Shown piece after piece: positions 46,142 to 55,262 of a stretch of DNA of 64,000 bases; position 1 is the stretch's first letter, and each line of letters opens with the position of its first letter. This stretch comes from Piscinibacter sp047600445 (lineage in GTDB: Bacteria; Pseudomonadota; Gammaproteobacteria; Burkholderiales; Burkholderiaceae_C), in NCBI RefSeq assembly GCF_047600445.1, contig NZ_JASGKT010000002.1:1178001-1242000 (forward strand), written 5' to 3'. Made by a program: the position numbers and the translations under genes. The notes beneath the pieces are model-generated. The model made no database searches. It was not told the origin of the DNA and saw nothing but the letters and a program-made list of their open reading frames with translations.

Positions 46142-47407
46142 ATGAGCCGACTCAAGACATGCGCCGCGTGGCTGTGCGCCGCGCTGCTGGCGCTGCCCGC
46201 GCAGGCCGCCGAAACGATTCCCATCGCCATGATCGAGGGCCTGTCGGGCCCGTTCGCCAACGCCGGCGAGGCGGTCTTCCGCAACCTGCTGTTCGCCGTC
46301 GAGCGCGTCAACCGGCGCGGCGGCGTCAAGCTGCCGGGCGGCGCGCGCCCGCTCGAACTGCAGCGCTACGACGGCAAGGGCAGCAGCGAGGAATCGCTGG
46401 CGATGCTGCGCGCCGCGCTCGACCGGCGCGTCGCCTTCGTCACGCAGGGCAACAGCTCGGCGGTGGCGGCGGCGATCGTCGAGGCGCTGAACAAGCACAA
46501 CGCGCGTTCGCCGCAGGCGCGCGCGCTGCTGCTGAACTATTCGGCCGTCGACCCGCCGCTGACCAACGAGAAGTGCAGCTTCTGGCACTTCCGCTTCGAC
46601 GCGCACGCCGACATGCGCCTGGCCGCGCTGGTCGAGGCGCTGCGCGCCGACGCGGACGTGAAGAAGGTCTACCTGATCGGCCAGGACTACAGCTTCGGCC
46701 AGCACGTGCTGCGCGAGGCGCGCGAGCGCCTCGCGGCGGCGCGGCCGGACGTCGAGATCGTCGGCGACGAACTGCACCCGGTCGGCCGCGTGAAGGACTT
46801 CCTGCCCTATGCGATGAAGGTCAAGGCCAGCGGCGCGCAGGCGGTGCTGACCGGCAACTGGGGCAACGACCTGACGCTGCTGGTCAAGGCGCTGCGCGAG
46901 GTCGGCGTCGAGGCGCGCGTCTACAGCTTCTACGGCAACGGGCTGGGCGCGCCCGCGGCGATCGGCGAGGCCGGCGTCGGCCGCGTGCTGGCCGTGGCCG
47001 AATGGCACCCGAACGTCGACACGCCGGCCTCGCGCGACTTTTACGCCGCCTTCCGCGCGCGCTTCCCCAAGCCCGAGGAGGACTACCAGCACGCGCGCAT
47101 GCAGTTGATGGTGGAGATGCTGGCGGCGGCCATCGAACGCGCCGGCAGCACCGAGGCCACCGCGGTGGCGCGCGCGCTCGAAGGCCTGCACCACGACGGC
47201 GCCACGCTCGGCGGCCTGCACGCCGGCACGATGCGCGCGGCCGACCACCAGTTGATGCAGCCGCTGGTGGTCAGCGTGATGGACAGGCTGGGCGCGCCCG
47301 GCGTGCGCGTCGACAACGAGGGCTCGGGCTACGGCTTCCGCACGCTGCGCAGCTTCGACGCCCGGGCCACCGAACAGGCGCACCGCTGCGCCATGGAGCG
47401 TCCATGA
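46142..47407 (+). CDS. ABC transporter substrate-binding protein, branched-chain amino acid type
   Basis: Periplasmic type-I binding protein of 421 residues with a Sec signal ending near AQAA (about 19-22), then IPIAMIEGLSGPFANAGEAV. Ligand unknown; no permease or ATPase adjoins. It ends in a 4-bp overlap (ATGA) with an aminotransferase gene, which may hint at an amino acid or amine ligand. Confidence 0.88.
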   Translation: MSRLKTCAAWLCAALLALPAQAAETIPIAMIEGLSGPFANAGEAVFRNLLFAVERVNRRGGVKLPGGARPLELQRYDGKGSSEESLAMLRAALDRRVAFVTQGNSSAVAAAIVEALNKHNARSPQARALLLNYSAVDPPLTNEKCSFWHFRFDAHADMRLAALVEALRADADVKKVYLIGQDYSFGQHVLREARERLAAARPDVEIVGDELHPVGRVKDFLPYAMKVKASGAQAVLTGNWGNDLTLLVKALREVGVEARVYSFYGNGLGAPAAIGEAGVGRVLAVAEWHPNVDTPASRDFYAAFRARFPKPEEDYQHARMQLMVEMLAAAIERAGSTEATAVARALEGLHHDGATLGGLHAGTMRAADHQLMQPLVVSVMDRLGAPGVRVDNEGSGYGFRTLRSFDARATEQAHRCAMERP

Positions 47408-48555
47408 GATCCGTCATCGCCGGCCTGCCCGGCTCCAAGATCCGCGAGGTGGCCAACGCCGGCCTCGGCCGCGGCGACGTGCTCGCCTTCTGGTTCGGCG
47501 AGAGCGACGAAGTGACGCCGGCCTTCGTGCGCGAGGCCGCCGCCGCCTCGCTCGAAGGCGGCGAGACCTTCTACTCGCACAACCTCGGCCTGCCCGAGCT
47601 GCGCGAGGCGATCGCGCGCTACACCTCGGGCCTGCACGCGCCGCTGGGCGCCGAACGCATCGCCGTCACGTCCTCGGGCGTCAACGCGCTGATGCTGGCG
47701 ATGCAGGCGCTGGCCGGCGCCGGCGACGAGGTGGTGGCGGTGGTGCCGGTGTGGCCCAACCTGACCGCGCAGCCGCAGATCCTCGGCGCGCGGGTGACGC
47801 GCGTGCCGCTGAAGGTGGAAGAGGGCGCCTGGAAGCTCGACCTCGACGCGCTGCTCGCCGCGGTGACGCCGGCCACGCGCGTGCTGCTGGTCAACGCGCC
47901 CAACAACCCGACCGGCTGGACGCTGGAGCGCGCCGAGCAGCAGGCGCTGCTCGACCACTGCCGCCGCACCGGCACCTGGATCGTCGCCGACGAGGTCTAC
48001 GAGCGGCTGTACTACCGCGAGGGCGCGCGCTGCGCGCCGAGCTTCCTCGACATCGCGACGGCCGAGGACCGGCTGGTGGTGGTGCACAGCTTCTCGAAGA
48101 GCTTCCTGATGACCGGCTGGCGCCTCGGCTGGATGGTCGCGCCGCCGGCGCTGATCGAGGCGCTGGGCAAGCTGATCGAGTTCAACACCTCCTGCGCGCC
48201 GGTGTTCGTGCAGCGCGGCGGGCTGGCCGGCCTGGCGCATGCCGACGAGTTCGTGCCGGCGCTGGTGGCGCGCATGAAAGCCTGCCGCGACACGCTGCTG
48301 CCGGCGCTGGCGGCGCTGCCGGGCGTCTCGGTGGCCGTGCCCGACGGCGGCATGTACGCCTTCTTCCGCGTGCAGGGGCAGGACGACTCGCTCGCCTTCG
48401 CCAAGCGGCTGGTGGCCGAGGCCGGCCTCGGGCTGGCGCCGGGCGCGGCCTTCGGGCCGGAGGCCGAGGGCTGGCTGCGCTGGTGCTTCGCCTCGCGCGA
48501 CCCGGCGCGCCTGGCGGCCGGGGTGGGGCGGCTGGCCCGCGCGCTCGGGCTATAA
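47404..48555 (+). CDS. Class-I/II PLP-dependent aminotransferase
   Basis: Fold-type I aminotransferase of the AspC-like group, 383 residues. VNAPNNPTGWTLERAE (about 164-179), ADEVYERLYY (about 197-206) and the PLP lysine in HSFSKSFLMTGWRLGW (about 223-238). Substrate unknown. Start overlaps the preceding binding-protein gene (ATGA). Its TAA stop lies inside the rpsO TATAAT. Confidence 0.9.
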   Translation: MRSVIAGLPGSKIREVANAGLGRGDVLAFWFGESDEVTPAFVREAAAASLEGGETFYSHNLGLPELREAIARYTSGLHAPLGAERIAVTSSGVNALMLAMQALAGAGDEVVAVVPVWPNLTAQPQILGARVTRVPLKVEEGAWKLDLDALLAAVTPATRVLLVNAPNNPTGWTLERAEQQALLDHCRRTGTWIVADEVYERLYYREGARCAPSFLDIATAEDRLVVVHSFSKSFLMTGWRLGWMVAPPALIEALGKLIEFNTSCAPVFVQRGGLAGLAHADEFVPALVARMKACRDTLLPALAALPGVSVAVPDGGMYAFFRVQGQDDSLAFAKRLVAEAGLGLAPGAAFGPEAEGWLRWCFASRDPARLAAGVGRLARALGL

Positions 48556-48681
48556 TCCCCGGGTTTCGCGTTCGGATCCCGGGCGCGAGCAGGCACGGCG
48601 CCGGTCGGTTTCACCGGTGTCCGCAAGTGAAACCGGAAACCGCGGCGGAGCGCCCCAGCCTGGGGCGCGCGCACGGTTTCC
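48551..48681 (+). promoter_or_regulatory. rpsO promoter and structured leader
   Basis: Perfect TATAAT (48551-48556) overlapping the aminotransferase stop; no clear -35. The leader holds CGGTTTCAC/GTGAAACCG (48606-48614 and 48627-48635) and an alternative pair GGAAACCG/CGGTTTCC (48635-48642 and 48674-48681) enclosing GCGCCCCA-GCC-TGGGGCGC. The two share bases and cannot both form, as in S15 autoregulatory switches. Confidence 0.6.
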
Positions 48682-48698
48682 CCACAGAGGAAACTCGC

Positions 48699-48962
48699 AT
48701 GTCCGCCATCAACAAGGCCGAGATCGTCAAGGCCAACGCCCGCGGTGCCAACGACACCGGCTCCCCCGAAGTGCAGATCGCGCTGCTGACCGCGCGCATC
48801 AACGAACTGACGCCGCACTTCAAGACGCACCAGAAAGACCACCACGGCCGCCGCGGCCTGCTGCGGCTGGTCAACCAGCGCAAGAGCCTGCTGGCCTACC
48901 TGAAGGGCCGCGACGCGGACCGCTACACCGCGCTGATCGCCAAGCTGGGCCTGCGCAAGTAA
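48699..48962 (+). CDS. rpsO: 30S ribosomal protein S15
   Basis: Primary 16S rRNA binder in 30S assembly. DTGSPEVQIALLTARI, HHGRRGLLRLVNQRKSLLAYL and RYTALIAKLGLRK are the family blocks. 87 residues, two shorter than usual at the N-terminus. GAGGAAAC precedes ATG. Confidence 0.98.
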   Translation: MSAINKAEIVKANARGANDTGSPEVQIALLTARINELTPHFKTHQKDHHGRRGLLRLVNQRKSLLAYLKGRDADRYTALIAKLGLRK

Positions 48963-48982
48963 GCCAGCGATGAACCCGAGGG

Positions 48983-49019
48983 GCCTGTCTGGAATCCGCC
49001 AGCACAGGCTCTTCGTTTT
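48983..49019 (+). terminator. Intrinsic terminator after rpsO
   Basis: GCCTGTCTGG-AATCCG-CCAGCACAGGC, a 10-bp stem with one bulged C, followed by TCTTCGTTTT, 20 bp after the rpsO stop. Confidence 0.75.
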
Positions 49020-49049
49020 GGAGTCCGGCAGCCACCGATGACGATGTGT

Positions 49050-49089
49050 CATTCCAGCAGCGTTGCGCACGAAGAGCGCCGCTGGAATG
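49050..49089 (+). promoter_or_regulatory. Long hairpin in the pnp leader
   Basis: Perfect 9-bp arms CATTCCAGC (49050-49058) and GCTGGAATG (49081-49089) around a GC-rich 22-base loop, 49 bp before pnp. In E. coli a leader stem cut by RNase III mediates PNPase autocontrol; this may be the counterpart. Confidence 0.5.
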
Positions 49090-49138
49090 GCATCGCGCCA
49101 GGGGAGGCCGACACTCTCAACCAGGATGGGAGAACCCG

Positions 49139-51283
49139 ATGAGCCTGTTCAACAAAGTCACCAAGACCTTTCAATGGGGCCAGCACAGCGTCACGCTGGA
49201 AACCGGCGAGATCGCCCGCCAGTCCAGCGGCGCCGTGCTCGTCAACGTCGAGGACACCGTGGTGCTCGCCACCGTGGTGGCCAAGTCGGAGGCCAAGCCC
49301 GGCCAGGACTTCTTTCCGCTGACGGTCGACTACATCGAGAAGACCTACGCCGCCGGCAAGATCCCCGGCAGCTTCTTCAAGCGTGAAGGCCGCCCGAGCG
49401 AGCTGGAGACGCTGACCTCGCGCCTGATCGACCGCCCGCTGCGCCCGCTGTTCCCGGACGGCTTCTTCAACGAGGTGCAGGTCATCATCCACGTGCTGTC
49501 GCTGAACCCGGAAGTCTCGGCCGACATCCCGGCGATGATCGGCGCGAGCGCCGCGCTGGCGATCTCCGGCATCCCGTTCAACGGCCCGATCGGCGCGGCG
49601 CGCGTCGGCTACATCGACGGCCAGTACGTGCTGAACCCGGGCAAGACGCAGTTGCTCGACTCGAAGATGGACCTCGTCGTCGCCGGCACCGAAGCGGCCG
49701 TGCTGATGGTCGAGAGCGAGGCGCAGCAGCTCTCCGAAGAGGTGATGCTGGGCGGCGTGGTGTTCGGCCACGAGCAGGGCAACATCGCGATCAACGCGAT
49801 CCACGAGCTGGTGCGCGACGCCGGCAAGCCGGCCTGGGACTGGAAGGCGCCGGCCAAGGACGAGGCCTTCATCGCCAAGGTCGCGGCGCTCGGCGAGGAC
49901 AAGCTGCGCGCCGCCTACCAGATCCGCTCCAAGCAGTCGCGCACCCAGGCCTGCCGCGACGCCTATGCCTTCGTGCTCGGCGCGCTGAAGGAAGAGGGCG
50001 TCGAGTTCGACGCCGTCAAGGTCGAGGGCCTGCTGTTCGACATCGAGGCGCGCATCGTGCGCGGCCAGATCCTGGCCGGCGAGCCGCGCATCGACGGCCG
50101 CGACACCCGCACCGTGCGCCCGATCGAGATCCGCTCCAGCGTGCTGCCGCGCGTGCACGGCTCGGCGCTGTTCACCCGTGGCGAGACGCAGGCGCTGGTG
50201 GCCGCCACGCTCGGCACCGACCGCGACTCGCAGAAGATCGACGCGCTGGCCGGCGAGTTCAGCGAGCACTTCATGCTGCACTACAACATGCCGCCGTTCG
50301 CCACCGGCGAGACCGGCCGCGTCGGCAGCCCGAAGCGCCGCGAGATCGGCCACGGGCGGCTGGCCAAGCGCGCGCTGGTCGCGGTGCTGCCCGACCGGGG
50401 CGAGTTCCCTTACTCGATGCGCGTGGTCTCGGAGATCACCGAGTCGAACGGCTCCTCGTCGATGGCCTCGGTGTGCGGCGGCTGCCTCGCGCTGATGGAC
50501 GCCGGCGTGCCGATGAAGGCGCACGTGGCCGGCATCGCGATGGGCCTGATCAAGGAAGGCAACCGCTTCGCGGTGCTGACCGACATCCTCGGCGACGAGG
50601 ATCACCTCGGCGACATGGACTTCAAGGTGGCCGGCACCACCGCCGGCGTGACCGCGCTGCAGATGGACATCAAGATCCAGGGCATCACCAAGGAGATCAT
50701 GCAGGTGGCGCTGGCGCAGGCCAAGGAGGCGCGCCTGCACATCCTCGGCAGGATGACCGAGGCGATGGGCGGCGCGAAGACCGAGGTCTCGCAGTTCGCG
50801 CCGCGCCTGTACACGATGAAGATCAACCCGGAGAAGATCCGCGACGTGATCGGCAAGGGCGGCGCGACGATCCGCGCGCTGACCGAGGAGACCGGCACGA
50901 CGATCGACATCGGCGAGGACGGCACCATCACGATCGCCTCGACCGACGCCGACAAGGCCGCGCACGCGAAGAAGCGTATCGAGGAGATCACCGCCGAGGT
51001 GGAAGTGGGCAAGGTCTACGAAGGCCCGATCACCAAGATCCTCGACTTCGGCGCGCTGGTGAACCTGCTGCCGGGCAAGGACGGCCTGCTGCACATCAGC
51101 CAGATCGCGCACCAGCGCGTCGAGAAGGTCACCGACTTCCTCAAGGAAGGCCAGATCGTCAAGGTCAAGGTGCTCGAGACCGACGAGAAGGGCCGCGTCA
51201 AGCTGTCGATGAAGGCGCTGCTCGATCGCGAGCCGCAGCCGGCCGCGCCGGTGGCCGCGCCCGAGGAGCGCCACGGGGACTGA
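49139..51283 (+). CDS. pnp: Polyribonucleotide nucleotidyltransferase
   Basis: PNPase, 3'-5' phosphorolytic RNase of the degradosome. Two RNase PH cores (FFPLTVDYIEKTYAAGKIPG near 57; second core with GETQALVAATLGTDRD and RREIGHGRLAKRAL), then KH (INPEKIRDVIGKGGATIR near 562) and S1 (GKVYEGPITKILDFGALV near 624). 714 residues. rpsO-pnp order is conserved. Confidence 0.98.
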   Translation: MSLFNKVTKTFQWGQHSVTLETGEIARQSSGAVLVNVEDTVVLATVVAKSEAKPGQDFFPLTVDYIEKTYAAGKIPGSFFKREGRPSELETLTSRLIDRPLRPLFPDGFFNEVQVIIHVLSLNPEVSADIPAMIGASAALAISGIPFNGPIGAARVGYIDGQYVLNPGKTQLLDSKMDLVVAGTEAAVLMVESEAQQLSEEVMLGGVVFGHEQGNIAINAIHELVRDAGKPAWDWKAPAKDEAFIAKVAALGEDKLRAAYQIRSKQSRTQACRDAYAFVLGALKEEGVEFDAVKVEGLLFDIEARIVRGQILAGEPRIDGRDTRTVRPIEIRSSVLPRVHGSALFTRGETQALVAATLGTDRDSQKIDALAGEFSEHFMLHYNMPPFATGETGRVGSPKRREIGHGRLAKRALVAVLPDRGEFPYSMRVVSEITESNGSSSMASVCGGCLALMDAGVPMKAHVAGIAMGLIKEGNRFAVLTDILGDEDHLGDMDFKVAGTTAGVTALQMDIKIQGITKEIMQVALAQAKEARLHILGRMTEAMGGAKTEVSQFAPRLYTMKINPEKIRDVIGKGGATIRALTEETGTTIDIGEDGTITIASTDADKAAHAKKRIEEITAEVEVGKVYEGPITKILDFGALVNLLPGKDGLLHISQIAHQRVEKVTDFLKEGQIVKVKVLETDEKGRVKLSMKALLDREPQPAAPVAAPEERHGD

Positions 51284-51290
51284 TGGCCGC

Positions 51291-52277
51291 ATGAAGGCGA
51301 TCGAGATCGTCCGCCCGGGCGCGCCCGAGGTGCTGCAGCTCGTCGAGCGGCCCGACCCGGTGGCCGGCGCGGGCGAGTTGCTGATCCGCGTCAGCGCGTC
51401 GGGCGTCAACCGCCCCGACGTGCTGCAGCGCAAGGGCGCCTACCCGCCGCCGGCGGGCGCCTCCGACCTGCCCGGGCTGGAAGTGGCCGGCACCATCGTC
51501 GGCGGCGACACCTCGGCGATGGCGGCGGCCGGCCTCAAGCCGGGCGACCGCGTCTGCGCGCTGGTGGCCGGCGGCGGCTACGCCTCGCTGTGCGTCGCGC
51601 CGGCCGGGCAGTGCCTGCCGGCGCCCGGCGGCCTGAGCGACGTCGAGGCGGCGAGCCTGCCCGAGACCTTCTTCACCGTCTGGTCGAACGTGTTCGACCG
51701 CGCGCGGCTGCAGGCCGGCGAGACGCTGCTGGTGCAAGGCGGCACCAGCGGCATCGGCGTCACCGCGATCCAGCTCGCCAAGGCGGCCGGCGCGACGGTG
51801 ATCGCCACCGCCGGCAGCGACGAGAAGTGCGCCGCCTGCCGCGCGCTCGGCGCCGACCACGCGATCAACTACCGCACGCACGACTTCGCCGCCGAGACGA
51901 AGCGCCTGACCGAAGGCAGGGGCGCCGACGTGATCCTCGACATGGTGGCGGGCGACTACGTGGCGCGCGAGGTGGCCTGCCTCGCCGAGGACGGGCGCCT
52001 GGTGATCATCGCGGTGCAGGGCGGCGTCGCCGCCGGCTTCGACGCCGGACTGGTGCTGCGCCGGCGCCTGACGATCACCGGCTCGACGCTGCGGGCGCGC
52101 CCGGTGGCCTTCAAGGCCGCCATCGCGCGCGCGCTGCGCGACAACGTCTGGCCCTGGATCGAGGCCGGCCGCGTGAAGCCGGTGGTCTTCCAGACCTTCG
52201 AGGCCGCCGACGCGGCGCAGGCGCACACGCTGATGGAATCGAACCGGCACGTCGGCAAGCTGGTGCTGAGCTGGTGA
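51291..52277 (+). CDS. NAD(P)H quinone oxidoreductase, PIG3/zeta-crystallin type
   Basis: Zinc-independent medium-chain reductase acting on quinones. SGVNRPDVLQRKGAYPPPAG (about 36-55) and LVQGGTSGIGVTAIQLAKAAGA (about 145-166, NADPH site), with LRRRLTITGSTLRAR late. 328 residues, PIG3-like. Begins 7 bp after pnp, in line with tpiA. Confidence 0.9.
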   Translation: MKAIEIVRPGAPEVLQLVERPDPVAGAGELLIRVSASGVNRPDVLQRKGAYPPPAGASDLPGLEVAGTIVGGDTSAMAAAGLKPGDRVCALVAGGGYASLCVAPAGQCLPAPGGLSDVEAASLPETFFTVWSNVFDRARLQAGETLLVQGGTSGIGVTAIQLAKAAGATVIATAGSDEKCAACRALGADHAINYRTHDFAAETKRLTEGRGADVILDMVAGDYVAREVACLAEDGRLVIIAVQGGVAAGFDAGLVLRRRLTITGSTLRARPVAFKAAIARALRDNVWPWIEAGRVKPVVFQTFEAADAAQAHTLMESNRHVGKLVLSW

Positions 52278-52299
52278 GAACACACAAGGAAGAACCACG

Positions 52300-53043
<744 letters not shown>

Positions 53044-53086
53044 ACCGGCACGCGGGCGAGAACGAATCCTCCGGAGTCCATACGCG

Positions 53087-53470
53087 ATGAATTTCCTCCA
53101 CAACCTGCTGATCGCCGTGCAGATCATCTCGGCGCTGGTGATGATCGGCCTCGTGCTGGTGCAGCACGGCAAGGGCGCCGACATGGGCGCCTCGTTCGGC
53201 AGCGGCGCCTCGGGCAGCCTGTTCGGCGCCACCGGCAGCGCGAACTTCCTGTCGCGCTCCACGGCGGTGTGCGCGACGGTCTTCTTCGTCGCCACGCTGT
53301 CGCTGGCCTTCTACGCCAACGACCGCGCGGCCGCGCGACCGGCCGGCGGCAGCAGCGTGCTCGAAGGCAGCGCCGCACCGGCGGCGAGCGTCGCCGCCAG
53401 CACGCCCGCGCCCAGCGGCGCCGCGCTGGTGCCGGGCGCCGAGAGCGCCGCGCCCGCGGCCTCGAAATGA
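53087..53470 (+). CDS. secG: Protein-export membrane protein SecG
   Basis: SecYEG subunit. Two helices (about 5-25 and 56-75) around the conserved GKGADMGASFGSGASGSLFG stretch; an Ala/Pro/Ser-rich tail of about 45 residues follows. 127 residues. tpiA-secG-tRNA-nuo is a common order. Confidence 0.95.
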   Translation: MNFLHNLLIAVQIISALVMIGLVLVQHGKGADMGASFGSGASGSLFGATGSANFLSRSTAVCATVFFVATLSLAFYANDRAAARPAGGSSVLEGSAAPAASVAASTPAPSGAALVPGAESAAPAASK

Positions 53471-53603
53471 TCCGGCGCAAACCGCGCTGTCGCAGCGCAG
53501 CAAATGGCTGCGTCAACGCGGGAATGCCCGGGGAAACTGGTTAGAATCCAAGGTTGTCCGGCGAGCCATTCCTCATGCAAGCCGGCACTTCCGTGAGAAC
53601 ACG

Positions 53604-53688
53604 GCCGACGTGGTGAAATTGGTAGACACGCTATCTTGAGGGGGTAGTGGCGAAAGCTGTGCGAGTTCGAGTCTCGCCGTCGGCACCA
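53604..53688 (+). tRNA. tRNA-Leu (anticodon GAG)
   Basis: 85 nt with encoded CCA. Acceptor GCCGACG/CGTCGGC, anticodon arm CTATC-TTGAGGG-GGTAG giving GAG, long class-II variable arm, T-arm GCGAG-TTCGAGT-CTCGC. A TAGAAT hexamer at 53542-53547 may be its -10. nuoA starts 14 bp after the CCA. Confidence 0.97.
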
Positions 53689-53702
53689 GACACCTGCCTC
53701 TC

Positions 53703-54062
53703 ATGAATCTGGAAGCCTACCTCCCCGTCATCCTCTTCATCCTGGTGGGCGTGGCGGTCGGTGTGGCGCCCCAGGTCCTGGGCTTCGTGCTCGGGCCGCG
53801 CCGGCCCGACACGGCCAAGAACTCCCCCTACGAATGCGGCTTCGAGGCCTTCGAGGACGCGCGCATGAAGTTCGACGTGCGCTACTACCTCGTCGCGATC
53901 CTGTTCATCCTGTTCGACCTCGAGATCGCGTTCCTCTTCCCGTGGGCCGTGTCGCTGAATGAAATCGGCGCGTCAGGCTTCTGGGCCATGATGATTTTCC
54001 TGGGCATCCTCGTCGTCGGCTTCGCCTACGAGTGGAAAAAAGGCGCCCTCGATTGGGAATGA
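53703..54062 (+). CDS. nuoA: NADH-quinone oxidoreductase subunit A
   Basis: Three-helix membrane subunit of complex I. PYECGFEAFEDARMKFDVRYY (in outline, about 40-60) is the quinone-site loop; LFDLEIAFLFPWAV follows. 119 residues. First nuo gene. Confidence 0.97.
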   Translation: MNLEAYLPVILFILVGVAVGVAPQVLGFVLGPRRPDTAKNSPYECGFEAFEDARMKFDVRYYLVAILFILFDLEIAFLFPWAVSLNEIGASGFWAMMIFLGILVVGFAYEWKKGALDWE

Positions 54063-54077
54063 GCTGAGAGCACCGAC

Positions 54078-54554
54078 ATGGGCATCGAAGGCGTACTCAA
54101 GGAAGGCTTCGTCACGACGAGCCTGGACGCGGTCATCAACTGGTCGAAGACCGGCTCGCTGTGGCCGATGACCTTCGGGCTGGCCTGCTGCGCGGTGGAG
54201 ATGATGCACGCCGGCGCGGCGCGCTACGACATCGACCGCTTCGGCATGCTGTTCCGCCCCAGCCCGCGTCAGAGCGACCTGATGATCGTCGCCGGCACGC
54301 TGTGCAACAAGATGGCGCCGGCCTTGCGCAAGGTCTACGACCAGATGGCCGAGCCGCGCTGGGTGCTGAGCATGGGCTCGTGCGCCAACGGCGGCGGCTA
54401 CTACCACTACAGCTACTCGGTGGTGCGCGGCTGCGACCGCATCGTGCCGGTGGACGTCTACGTGCCCGGCTGTCCGCCGACCGCCGAGGCGCTGCTGTAC
54501 GGCATCCTGCAACTGCAGGCCAAGATCCGGCGCGAGAACACCATCGCTCGATGA
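54078..54554 (+). CDS. nuoB: NADH-quinone oxidoreductase subunit B
   Basis: Carries the last Fe-S cluster N2 next to quinone. GLACCAVEMMHAG (about 34-46) gives the adjacent Cys pair; GSCANGGGYY and PGCPPTAEALLYGI supply the others. 158 residues. Its stop is the insertion point of repeat D. Confidence 0.97.
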   Translation: MGIEGVLKEGFVTTSLDAVINWSKTGSLWPMTFGLACCAVEMMHAGAARYDIDRFGMLFRPSPRQSDLMIVAGTLCNKMAPALRKVYDQMAEPRWVLSMGSCANGGGYYHYSYSVVRGCDRIVPVDVYVPGCPPTAEALLYGILQLQAKIRRENTIAR

Positions 54555-54658
54555 TGAACCACATGATTTCGCGGGCAGAACGCCGGGCCGCTCCCAAGTC
54601 GGCCCGCATCCCCTCGGGGGATCGGTCGATGTACTCATCGAACGAGGGGCTCCGATGA
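54549..54658. repeat. Structured intra-operon repeat, copy D
   Basis: About 98 bp bounded by the direct repeat CGATGA (54549-54554 and 54653-54658), which holds the nuoB stop and the nuoC ATG. Plus-strand sense: CGCCGGGCCGCTCCCAAG with CGGGCCG/CGGCCCG stem, ATCCCC-TCG-GGGGAT (54608-54622), TCGATG-TACT-CATCGA (54626-54641), then CGAGGGGCT as the nuoC Shine-Dalgarno (54643-54651). Confidence 0.75.
54551..54658 (+). CDS. Small bridging ORF in repeat D (35 codons)
   Basis: ATG overlaps the nuoB stop and the TGA overlaps the nuoC ATG. The peptide begins MMNHMISRAE and ends IPSGDRSMYSSNEGLR, sharing IPSGDR-x2-Y-x-S-x-EGL with the ORF between paaA and paaB. Nothing in known nuo operons corresponds to it. 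Function unknown. Confidence 0.45.
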   Translation: MMNHMISRAERRAAPKSARIPSGDRSMYSSNEGLR

Positions 54659-55251
54659 GCAAACTCGACACGCTTCAGGCGGGCCTGGAATCCGCGCTCG
54701 GTGCGAAGCTGAAGAAGCTGGTGCGCGACCGCGGCGAGATCACCATCACCGTCTCAGCGGCCGACTACCTGGAGGCCGCGCGCACGCTGCGCGACCACCC
54801 CGAGCTGCGCTTCGAGCAACTGATCGACCTGTGCGGCGTCGACTACGCGAGCTGGAAAGACCAGCCCTGGGAGGGCCCGCGCTTCTGCACGGTGTCGCAC
54901 CTGCTGTCGGTGTCCAAGAACTGGCGCGTGCGCCTGAAGGTGTTCGCGCCCGACGACGACGTGCCGGTGGTGGCCTCGCTCACCGAGGTGTGGAGCGCGG
55001 CGAACTGGTTCGAGCGCGAGGCCTTCGACCTGTACGGCATCATCTTCGAGGGCCACCTCGACCTGCGCCGCATCCTCACCGACTACGGCTTCATCGGCCA
55101 CCCGTTCCGCAAGGACTTCCCGACCAGCGGCCACGTCGAGATGCGCTACGACGCGCAGCAGCGCCGCGTGGTCTACGAGCCGGTGAGCATCGAGCCGCGC
55201 GAGATCACGCCGCGCATCATCCGCGAAGACAACTACGGCGGTCTGCACTAG
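54655..55251 (+). CDS. nuoC: NADH-quinone oxidoreductase subunit C
   Basis: Peripheral-arm subunit next to NuoD. WFEREAFDLYGIIFEGHLDLRRI near 118 (outline) and LTDYGFIGHPFRKDFP near 140 are the 30-kDa subunit signatures. 198 residues, separate from nuoD. Start codon is now read from the repeat's ribosome site. Confidence 0.96.
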   Translation: MSKLDTLQAGLESALGAKLKKLVRDRGEITITVSAADYLEAARTLRDHPELRFEQLIDLCGVDYASWKDQPWEGPRFCTVSHLLSVSKNWRVRLKVFAPDDDVPVVASLTEVWSAANWFEREAFDLYGIIFEGHLDLRRILTDYGFIGHPFRKDFPTSGHVEMRYDAQQRRVVYEPVSIEPREITPRIIREDNYGGLH

Positions 55252-55262
55252 AGGCTGGCGCG

